A stretch of 64,000 nt of DNA from CAWIVH01 sp963839475 (lineage in GTDB: Bacteria; Acidobacteriota; UBA6911). Positions 32,055 through 38,794 of the stretch are shown here, piece after piece; the stretch's first letter is position 1; each line of letters opens with the position of its first letter. The DNA is taken from NCBI GenBank assembly GCA_963839475.1, contig CAWIVH010000021.1, forward strand, positions 434,001 through 498,000. The letters are read 5' to 3'. The notes beneath the pieces are model-generated. The model saw nothing but the letters and a program-made list of their open reading frames with translations, was not told the DNA's origin and made no database searches. The position numbers were made by a program, and so were the translations under genes.

Positions 32055-33230
32055 CTAGAAACGCAGCCCCTTTTGGCGCGGAGCCTCCACCAGCAGCATC
32101 GATTTCTGCATCTTGCTCCGACCGCGATACATGGTCAGATCGACCGATTCACCAGGCTTCTTGCTCTCCAGTGCAAGCCGCAGTTCGTCCATAGTAGTAA
32201 TGTTTTTGCCTGCGACCTCGGTTATGATATCGCCCCCGACCAGAACCCGCTCGTTATACAGGATGGCGATTTCGGAGGCTCCCCGGATTCCCGCGTTATC
32301 GGCTGAACTGCCGCGAAATACCTTGGCCACCAGAATCCCGCTCTTGACGGGTAGATCCAATGCGGACGCCAGTTCCGGAGTGATGCTGTAGCCCTCGATC
32401 CCGAGCGATGGGCGGATGACCCGGCCTTCGCTGATCAAATCTTTAACCACTCGCCGTATGGTATCGGCAGGCACTGCGAAACCGATGCCGATATTTCCAC
32501 CGCTGGTGGTAAAAATCGATGTGTTAATTCCGATCATATCGCCGGCGGTATTGAGCAGAGGGCCACCGGAATTCCCGGGATTGATCGCTGCATCGGTCTG
32601 AATGACATTGTCGACCAGATCACCGTTTTCAGTCTGGATTCGCCGGCCCAGGGAGCTGATGATGCCGATCGTAAGCGTATTCTGGAGGCGGAACGGATTA
32701 CCAATGGCTAGAACCTTCTGGCCGACCTTCAGGGAGCTGGAGTCGCCCAAAGGCACCGGGTGAAGCCGCTCCTTGGGGCAGTCTGCTATTCGAATGACCG
32801 CCAGGTCGTTCTGCCGATCCACGCCGACAACTCTGGCCCTGTATTTCGTATGGTCCGGGAGGGCAACTTCGAGATTCTGGGCTGACTCGATCACATGATA
32901 ATTCGTCAGGACGTTTCCATCCAAATCAAGTATGGAACCGCTGCCCGTACCCTGCTTGGCTTGGGGAGAAAAGAAGAAGTCGTATTCGACCACCGTCGAG
33001 GTGATATTGACGACACCCGGGCTGACCTTGTTATAAACGCGGATGTTGACTTCCTCATCCGAACTCAGCGGCGGCTGGCTCCCCGTCCCTGCGGCATTCG
33101 CCGTGACCAGCTCACGGGCAGGCGCCTGCTGGGGATCCGGCGTCAGGAGGTTCAACCGAAGCGCGGCAAACGTGAGCACGAAGGTGACCAAGGCGGTAAC
33201 CAGGATCAGTCTGGCGGGGCTCGTTCTCAT
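32055..33230 (-). CDS. HtrA/Deg-family periplasmic serine protease with one PDZ domain
   Basis: Envelope quality-control protease. A short cytoplasmic N-terminus and one membrane anchor (about residues 7-29) are followed by a linker and the trypsin-like domain with the complete triad: H112 (NYHVIES), D142 (RQNDLAVI) and S221 (NPGNSGGPL). One PDZ domain (about 285-375) follows. Single anchor plus single PDZ is the DegS/HhoB-like arrangement. A DegS-like regulatory role cannot be separated from a general protease role by sequence. Start ATG 33230 has no strong ribosome binding site. It lies between the solute-binding protein gene and the MBL gene on the same strand. Confidence 0.93.
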   Translation of the reverse strand: MRTSPARLILVTALVTFVLTFAALRLNLLTPDPQQAPARELVTANAAGTGSQPPLSSDEEVNIRVYNKVSPGVVNITSTVVEYDFFFSPQAKQGTGSGSILDLDGNVLTNYHVIESAQNLEVALPDHTKYRARVVGVDRQNDLAVIRIADCPKERLHPVPLGDSSSLKVGQKVLAIGNPFRLQNTLTIGIISSLGRRIQTENGDLVDNVIQTDAAINPGNSGGPLLNTAGDMIGINTSIFTTSGGNIGIGFAVPADTIRRVVKDLISEGRVIRPSLGIEGYSITPELASALDLPVKSGILVAKVFRGSSADNAGIRGASEIAILYNERVLVGGDIITEVAGKNITTMDELRLALESKKPGESVDLTMYRGRSKMQKSMLLVEAPRQKGLRF

Positions 33231-33281
33231 AAGGTCTAAATGAATCCCGGGGAGGCGAACCTCCCCGGTTCTTCAAGACAG

Positions 33282-34403
33282 CTACTTCTGTTGGATGGAA
33301 ATGGAAGCACCGATATTCATTTCGAAGGTGATGGCGCGGGCCGGGCTTTTGGGAATCTTTACCGTGGTATTGAGCTTGAAGATGGACATGCTCAGCTTGT
33401 ATTCGCCGGGAGGCACGGCACTAAGTTTGCAGCTTCCTCGAGTGCCGCTTGTTAGAATTGGGCTGGATTGGTAGGATTGTGCCCCTGCCAGCACCACTTG
33501 GTAGCCATCCAGGCGGTCCATGTTGAAGTTCCCGGAGGTCTTGATAAAGTTGAAGGTGACGTCCTTCGGGGATTCCTTCAGCAATTCTTCCTTCGCGGCA
33601 TCTTCGCGTTGCTTCTGTGCCTCTTCCATCACGTTTTGGAACCACTTTTTCTTCAGAGCGTCGATTTCGCCTGATTTTTTCAGGCGTTCAATGGTCTTGT
33701 TCACCTTTGCAATGAGCTCTTTTTCCGCCTTCCTCGTTACCACGGCGAACTTCTCTTCGTCGAGGCGCACGCCGATGGTTGTCAGGTTCGGGAAGCTTTT
33801 ATAAATGCTGTAGGTCAGGATGGATTCATCACCTATGACGGCATCCAGTTCTGTCCGGTTGAGAGCACCGAGGGCATCGTCGAAAGTCGGGAACCGGACG
33901 ATGCTGACTCCCTCGGCGGTTTTCTGGGATGAAGCAAATTTCTCACCCGCAGTGCCCGATTGTACGCCCACCTTTTTACCCGCCAGAGTGGCCAGGCTTT
34001 TGACCTCGGGCTTATCCTTGCGCTTGGCTATGGCGAGTACGCTGTCGAAATAGGGCTCAGAGAAAACGAACTCCGCCTTGCGGTCCGTGCTGACGGGGAT
34101 CGCCGAAATCACTAATTCCACTTCCCCGTTCTTCAGAATCTCGAACAAGCGATCGAACGGGCTTTTGATCCACTTGACTTCGTAACCAAGATCCTTGGCG
34201 ATCTCATTGCCGATATCAACATCGAACCCCTGGACACCGGTATCCGCCCCCCATTCGAAGGGCATATTGACAGCATCCGTGGCGATACGAACCATTTTGT
34301 TTTTTTGCATCGATTTGAAAGCATCCGGGCCCTCTTTGCCGCCGCAGCCGAGAAGCCCAAATACAAGGCCTGCAATCAACAGGGTGTACTTTGCAATCCG
34401 CAA
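33282..34403 (-). CDS. Family 3 solute-binding lipoprotein with an extra C-terminal domain
   Basis: Polar-amino-acid-type periplasmic binding protein. The lipoprotein signal ends LLGC with Cys 20. The SBP_bac_3 fold covers about residues 36-265 (VRIATDAVNMPFEWGADTGVQGFDVDIGNEIAKDLGYEVKWIKSPFDRL ... GKKVGVQSGTAGEKF ... LKKSGEIDALKKKWF). Beyond this is a charged helix (266-295) and a beta-rich domain (about 300-373) ending in a strand-rich PGEYKLSMSIFKLNTTVKIPKSP, which resembles carboxypeptidase-regulatory/PEGA-type small domains. Normal binding proteins stop before this. No permease or ATPase gene is near, so it may be a sensor or stand-alone receptor. AGGAGGT lies just upstream of ATG 34403. 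Confidence 0.85.
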   Translation of the reverse strand: MRIAKYTLLIAGLVFGLLGCGGKEGPDAFKSMQKNKMVRIATDAVNMPFEWGADTGVQGFDVDIGNEIAKDLGYEVKWIKSPFDRLFEILKNGEVELVISAIPVSTDRKAEFVFSEPYFDSVLAIAKRKDKPEVKSLATLAGKKVGVQSGTAGEKFASSQKTAEGVSIVRFPTFDDALGALNRTELDAVIGDESILTYSIYKSFPNLTTIGVRLDEEKFAVVTRKAEKELIAKVNKTIERLKKSGEIDALKKKWFQNVMEEAQKQREDAAKEELLKESPKDVTFNFIKTSGNFNMDRLDGYQVVLAGAQSYQSSPILTSGTRGSCKLSAVPPGEYKLSMSIFKLNTTVKIPKSPARAITFEMNIGASISIQQK

Positions 34404-34516
34404 AACAGACCTCCTTCGGGAACTTGAGACAAGTCCGTGTATATTATCTGACCTCTGCTATTCTAATCAAATCAGGCATTCAACCAAAGCAATTTCAGGG
34501 GCAGAAGGCCCAGGAC

Positions 34517-35707
34517 CTACAATTTTCTGTCCCGCAGAAAGAACCAGATTCCTGCTGCAGCCAGGATATTGGATCCCGCTCCCAACAGGCAAACAGGCAA
34601 ATAGCCTCCGTTCTGGAAAAGCATTCCGGAAAAGAAGGAAACGAGCGCGATGCCCAGCTGTGAGAAGCAGTTTTTCAGAGCGATGAAGGAACCCCTCGAA
34701 TCGGCAGCAACACATTCGGTCAGAAGTGCCTCCATCGGGCCTTGCCGGAAGGCGGCTGCCAGGCTGATGCAGCAGAAAACGCCAAAAAGCACGGGCCCCC
34801 AGCGCAGAAATGGCAGCAGAAAGAGAAGTGCCGCCAGGATCAGGTTGCTCAGGACAAACTGCACCCGTTTTCCGATCCGATCCGAGAGCGCCCCGGCAAA
34901 CGGGGAGGCGATGAGCGCTGCCGCTCCAGATGCCAGAAACACCAGCCCCACCTGTCGCCCCTGAATGCCAAAAGCGTCATGGAGCCAGATTCCGAGAAAC
35001 GCAAGAAAGCCCATGGTACCCGCCGATGCGAACAAAGCGCTGATCAGGGCCGCGACGGTTTTCGCATTACAGAGGAAACTCAGGTATTTGGCGGCAAATC
35101 CGGCAGACCGAGGGCCGGAGTCCTTCGAGATCCGGTCCCGATTCAGGCTGGGAAGGCAGAGCTGCGTGATCGCAAGCAGCGCGATCGCCGTAAGGCAGGC
35201 CATTCCAAAAACCGCATTCCAACCAAAATGATCCCCCAGCCAGGATCCGATCGGAACTCCCAGGATCATTGCCGCAAAATAGGACGAAAGCACCGACCCC
35301 ATGGCCCAGCCGCGACTGGTATAAGGGAAGTAATCCGCCGCGTAGGATATGGCGTTGAGGCTGAGAAGGCTGGCACCCATTCCTGTGATAATTCGACCTG
35401 CCAGCAGCGCATGAAAATCACGCGCCAGGAAACACACGGCCTCCCCTGCGGAGAAAAAAGCCAACCCGCCAAGCAATCCTCTCTTGCGCCCGAAACGATC
35501 GGAGACGGGCCCCCAAAAAAGCACAGAAACACCGGCAAATAGAGAATACCCGGTAAAGAGGACTCCCATCTCCGCGGAGTTTCTTCCGATCGCACTTCGA
35601 ATGGCGGGAAGCAGGGGGCTGATGACCTGATTGTCCGCAACTCCGACAAACAGCACCAGAAACAGGCTAGAGACAACCATCCATTCCTGGCCTGAGCGGG
35701 AGGTCAT
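34517..35707 (-). CDS. Major facilitator superfamily transporter (DHA1-like)
   Basis: A 396-aa, 12-span membrane transporter. MFS loop motif A is seen as GPVSDRFGRKRGLL and again in the second half as GALSDRIGKRVQF, and the N-terminus (SLFLVLFVGVADNQVISPLLPAIRSAIG) matches drug/sugar efflux members. ATG 35707 is chosen because it lies just after the stop of the upstream AhpD-like gene; the frame extends upstream into that gene. Substrate unknown. Co-transcription with the AhpD-like gene (10 bp apart) is likely. Confidence 0.88.
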   Translation of the reverse strand: MTSRSGQEWMVVSSLFLVLFVGVADNQVISPLLPAIRSAIGRNSAEMGVLFTGYSLFAGVSVLFWGPVSDRFGRKRGLLGGLAFFSAGEAVCFLARDFHALLAGRIITGMGASLLSLNAISYAADYFPYTSRGWAMGSVLSSYFAAMILGVPIGSWLGDHFGWNAVFGMACLTAIALLAITQLCLPSLNRDRISKDSGPRSAGFAAKYLSFLCNAKTVAALISALFASAGTMGFLAFLGIWLHDAFGIQGRQVGLVFLASGAAALIASPFAGALSDRIGKRVQFVLSNLILAALLFLLPFLRWGPVLFGVFCCISLAAAFRQGPMEALLTECVAADSRGSFIALKNCFSQLGIALVSFFSGMLFQNGGYLPVCLLGAGSNILAAAGIWFFLRDRKL

Positions 35708-35717
35708 GACGGCGGCT

Positions 35718-36080
35718 TTATTCAAAATGCTTGATACGGAGATGCTCCGCGGCAATGTCGGTCAAGTCCACAACCGACGCAGCTGCCACTCCCATCGCAA
35801 TGGCAATCGTTTCGCTGATTTCTTCAGGGGTCGCGCCAAACTTCTTGGCCTTTTTGATGTGGCCGTTCAAGCATCCTTGGCACTTGAATCCAAGGGAGGC
35901 GGCGATGGCAATCAACTCTTTGGTCTTACGGTCGATCAGCGTTTTTTTATAGGTTGCCTGGTAGAAATCGAAGTAGATTTTCTTCATTCGATCTTCGACC
36001 ATGGTATAAGAAGGCCAGCCTGCCTGCGGTTCGGGTGTGGAGGAAGCGGTCGCTTCAGGTTCTTCCGACTCTTTCTTCAT
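35718..36080 (-). CDS. Carboxymuconolactone decarboxylase / AhpD-like protein
   Basis: A 120-aa protein. After a low-complexity N-terminus (about 1-25, Glu/Pro/Thr-rich) the CMD/AhpD fold begins, with RKTKELIAIAASLGFKCQGCLNGHIKKAKKFGATPEEISETIAIAMGVAA. The C-x-x-C...H signature (CQGC-LNGH) is the AhpD-like redox centre, so a peroxidase or thiol-disulfide role is more likely than lactone decarboxylation. The start is set at ATG 36080 because AAAGGAG precedes it; ATG 36107 is an alternative. It is divergent from the cupin gene and just upstream of the MFS transporter. Confidence 0.88.
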   Translation of the reverse strand: MKKESEEPEATASSTPEPQAGWPSYTMVEDRMKKIYFDFYQATYKKTLIDRKTKELIAIAASLGFKCQGCLNGHIKKAKKFGATPEEISETIAIAMGVAAASVVDLTDIAAEHLRIKHFE

Positions 36081-36212
36081 CGGGCCGGGTGCTCCTTTCA
36101 AAGGCATCCAGTCTGGAGTGCCAATAACGAAAATTCTATTAGACGGCTGATAGTACCACTTAAGAAAAATCGACTCAAGCAGCCGGGTGAAATCGTTGCC
36201 AGCGGAGGATTC

Positions 36213-36575
36213 ATGAAAGTCATCAATTGGAATGAATTGGAGTGGGAAACGGTGACAGACGCCATTTCGCGGAAAATCATCACTGGAGTCCATGAAATGG
36301 CGGCTCAGGTTTATATTAAAAAGGGGGGAGTGGTCCCCGAACATTCACATGTCAGCGAGCAAATCTCCTATATTCTCGATGGGGCCCTGCAGTTCACAAT
36401 CGCTGGAATCGAATATGTTCTGAAAAAGGGGGACGTTCTGGTGATACCGCCCGACGTCCCCCATCGTGCCCTCGCGCTCGAGGATACTCTGGATTTGGAT
36501 ATTTTCAGCCCGATACGCCAAGATTGGCTGGACCATACCGACACCTATTTTCAGCGCGCAGCGCCCTTGAAATAA
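36213..36575 (+). CDS. Small single-domain cupin protein
   Basis: A 120-aa beta-barrel protein of the cupin superfamily. Motif 1 is GGVVPEHSHVSEQISYILDG (two His and one Glu metal ligands) and motif 2 is GDVLVIPPDVPHRALAL (third His). The start ATG 36213 has GGAGG 5 bases upstream; the open frame extends far upstream but that part overlaps minus-strand genes. It is followed after 3 bp by the SDR gene, so the two form a unit. The enzymatic role is unknown; small cupins of this type include isomerases and dioxygenase-like proteins. Confidence 0.88.
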   Translation: MKVINWNELEWETVTDAISRKIITGVHEMAAQVYIKKGGVVPEHSHVSEQISYILDGALQFTIAGIEYVLKKGDVLVIPPDVPHRALALEDTLDLDIFSPIRQDWLDHTDTYFQRAAPLK

Positions 36576-36578
36576 GCC

Positions 36579-37367
36579 ATGGACCTGGGACTGAAAGGAA
36601 GAGTTGCTCTCGTGTGCGCAGCCAGCCGAGGGCTTGGACGTGCGACCGCCGAAGCCCTAGCGCGCGAAGGCTGCAATATCGCGATCTGTGCCCGCAATGT
36701 CGAGCCGCTGGAAAGCGCGGCCTCCTATCTGCGGGATTCCTTCGACGTCGACGTCCTGCCTATAGCAGCCGACCTAACCCAGCCTTCTCAGATAGATTCC
36801 ATGGTTGCAAAGGTGCTCGAGCGGTGGGGATCGATCCATATTCTGGTTACGAACGCGGGCGGACCGCCCTCCGGTCCCTTCCAGAACCACAGCATGGAGG
36901 ACTGGAAGCAAGCGCTTGATCTCAATCTCTTGAGTACGGTCCTGCTTTGTCAGATTGTCGTCCCTCCGATGAAAAAGCAGCGTTGGGGCCGAATCATTCA
37001 TATCACATCCGCATCCGCCCTTCAGCCTTTGGAAGGGTTGATCCTTTCCAGTGCCGCTCGCGCCGGCGTCCTCGGATTCAGCAAATCGCTGGCCAATGAA
37101 TTGGGCCCCTGGAACATCCTCGTAAATTGCGTTTGCCCTGGATATACCCTTACCGATCGCGTGGTAGGATTGTTGAAATCGAAGTCAGAACGTATGGGCC
37201 TGACGGTTGCTGAAGCCTGTAATCAATGGGAAAGCCAAATTCCCCTGGGCCGGCTGGGCCGGCCTGTAGAATTGGCGTCGGTCATTGCCTTTCTGGCGTC
37301 GGAGCAAGCAAGCTACGTCACGGGAACCGCTATCGCTGTCGATGGTGGGCTGGTTCAGAAGATTTAG
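36579..37367 (+). CDS. Short-chain dehydrogenase/reductase with altered catalytic residues
   Basis: A 262-aa Rossmann-fold protein annotated by similarity as a 3-oxoacyl-ACP reductase-like SDR. It has the cofactor loop CAASRGLGRATAEALA (TGxxxGxG variant), the Asn-Ala-Gly motif TNAGGPP and catalytic Ser 144 (HITSASALQP). The YxxxK motif is replaced: Ser 157 stands at the Tyr position and Arg 161 at the Lys position (LSSAARAGVLGFSKSLA). This is a recognised atypical SDR variant, so classical reductase chemistry should not be assumed. It follows the cupin gene by 3 bp and ends before convergent rimI. Confidence 0.9.
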   Translation: MDLGLKGRVALVCAASRGLGRATAEALAREGCNIAICARNVEPLESAASYLRDSFDVDVLPIAADLTQPSQIDSMVAKVLERWGSIHILVTNAGGPPSGPFQNHSMEDWKQALDLNLLSTVLLCQIVVPPMKKQRWGRIIHITSASALQPLEGLILSSAARAGVLGFSKSLANELGPWNILVNCVCPGYTLTDRVVGLLKSKSERMGLTVAEACNQWESQIPLGRLGRPVELASVIAFLASEQASYVTGTAIAVDGGLVQKI

Positions 37368-37434
37368 AAGCACGGCCCAATGATTTGCTCATGAAAGCGG
37401 AGCCGTGGCGGTGCAGCATTCGACGGGCCTTCAA

Positions 37435-37899
37435 TTAAATGGACCGCTCCATGACCCAGGCATCTTCCACAGGATTCGTGTAATAGTTCTGCCGCGTTCC
37501 GACGACGGCAAAACCGTGTTTCTTGTAGAATTGTATGGCGCTGGAGTTCGATTTCCTTACCTCCAGGAAACAGCGGGTGCAGCCGCGACGCAAGCCTTCT
37601 GCATACGCGGCTTCCATCAGCATCGTGCCGAAGCCATTGCGCTGATACTCCGGAAATACCCCCAGCTTGAGAATCTCGAGGTTTTCAAACAAAGACCGGG
37701 CCAGTACAAATGCTGCCAGAATCCTTCGTCCGCTGTCTTCAAACACCATGACCTTGCATCCAAAGTACTCCGGGAATTCCTCCAGGAAGCGGCGGTAATT
37801 GTCCGCGCCCCAAAAAGCAAGATTGGTTTCCTGTTCCAGCGCCTGCAATGCAGGGATATCGTCCAGCAGCAGTCGGGAGAGATAGTGATTTCGCCGCAT
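37435..37899 (-). CDS. rimI: GNAT acetyltransferase, RimI-like
   Basis: A 154-aa GNAT-fold acetyltransferase with the acetyl-CoA loop LGVFPEYQRNGFGTMLMEAAYAEGLRRGCTRCFLEVRKSNSSAIQFYKKHGFAVVGTRQNYY, which matches RimI (N-terminal acetylation of ribosomal protein S18). It starts 3 bp after tsaB ends on the same strand; the tsaB-rimI pairing is common in bacteria and supports the call. Broader protein N-acetylation is possible. Confidence 0.9.
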   Translation of the reverse strand: MRRNHYLSRLLLDDIPALQALEQETNLAFWGADNYRRFLEEFPEYFGCKVMVFEDSGRRILAAFVLARSLFENLEILKLGVFPEYQRNGFGTMLMEAAYAEGLRRGCTRCFLEVRKSNSSAIQFYKKHGFAVVGTRQNYYTNPVEDAWVMERSI

Positions 37900-37902
37900 T
37901 AT

Positions 37903-38607
37903 CTATTTCCGGCCTTTCGGCTTCCTGGCATCGGGGGGCCTGATGTACAGCGGATCGCAGGCCAGCCTTTCACCCCTCCGCCATTTCCTGGGCCACGAAA
38001 GAGCCATTTTGCCAATCGCGGCAGCTGCAAATAAATCACCATCGAAAATGCAGGTCCTGGAGGGCGGGGACATCAAGATCTCCGAATAGCGAAGGGCTCC
38101 ATCCCCCACCAGCATGATTCTTCGCCTTCCGATAGCCCGCTTCAGGTCTTCAGGGTGATAGAGACTCGCTTTCCCTTTTCCGTACAACTTCCCTGCCTCC
38201 GTTATGAATTCGCGGTAATATACCTGGGAGCGCTGAGCATCCAGGACGATGCCCAGCCAGCCATCCATGTGCGAAAATCCGGAAGCAATCGCGTCGAGAA
38301 TCGAGACCCCGCAAAAAGGAATTGCCAGGGTTTGCGCCAAACCCAGCGACGTCGCTACCCCAATCCGAATTCCAGTAAAGGAGCCCGGCCCGGTACCGGC
38401 TGCCACCAGTCCGATTTCATTCAGCTTCCATCCCGCGTTATCCAGAAGAAATCGTACGGACTTCAACAGCCTGGCAGAGTGCGTTTCAAGGGAGTGAAGG
38501 CGAAATTCGGCGACAACCTCGTGCCCCTCCAGCAGGGCAACGCTGCCCCGAGGCGTGCAGGTGTCAACTGCCAGCACTTTCAGCTGAGTTCTACGGTCCA
38601 TGATCAT
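37903..38607 (-). CDS. tsaB: tRNA threonylcarbamoyladenosine biosynthesis protein TsaB
   Basis: Partner of TsaD in t6A37 tRNA modification. About 234 aa. The ASKHA-fold signature VLAVDTCTPRGSVALLEG at the N-terminus and VAAGTGPGSFTGIRIGVATSLGLAQTL are diagnostic, and the zinc/iron ligands of TsaD are absent, as expected. Start choice among TTG 38613, ATG 38607 and ATG 38601 is unresolved; 38607 is given. A good promoter lies immediately upstream, and rimI follows. Confidence 0.92.
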   Translation of the reverse strand: MIMDRRTQLKVLAVDTCTPRGSVALLEGHEVVAEFRLHSLETHSARLLKSVRFLLDNAGWKLNEIGLVAAGTGPGSFTGIRIGVATSLGLAQTLAIPFCGVSILDAIASGFSHMDGWLGIVLDAQRSQVYYREFITEAGKLYGKGKASLYHPEDLKRAIGRRRIMLVGDGALRYSEILMSPPSRTCIFDGDLFAAAAIGKMALSWPRKWRRGERLACDPLYIRPPDARKPKGRK

Positions 38608-38626
38608 TGACAATCGCAGGAAGAGA

Positions 38627-38655
38627 ATTATATAGTAATAAGTTCATAACTTCAA
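38627..38655 (-). promoter_or_regulatory. Candidate sigma-70 promoter for tsaB-rimI
   Basis: On the minus strand TTGAAG (38655-38650) is followed by a 17-base spacer and a perfect TATAAT (38632-38627). The predicted start of transcription would be about 13 bases before the tsaB ATG, so the leader is very short, consistent with the lack of a Shine-Dalgarno sequence. Confidence 0.6.
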
Positions 38656-38794
38656 GGATCAGCTATATTTCCAGTCATTTTCGACCAGCTTGACCTCAGA
38701 AGGATACTATGGACAGCGAACACCCCAGGATGTAATTCACTGTCCCCTGTCAACGTTTTTTGGTCTCGAGTCCACGAAGAAAGATCCAAAAGTG

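Noticed and set aside
35631..36212. Upstream extension of the cupin frame (about 190 codons)
   Set aside because: That stretch is antisense to the AhpD-like gene; the cupin has its own ribosome binding site and ATG at 36213.
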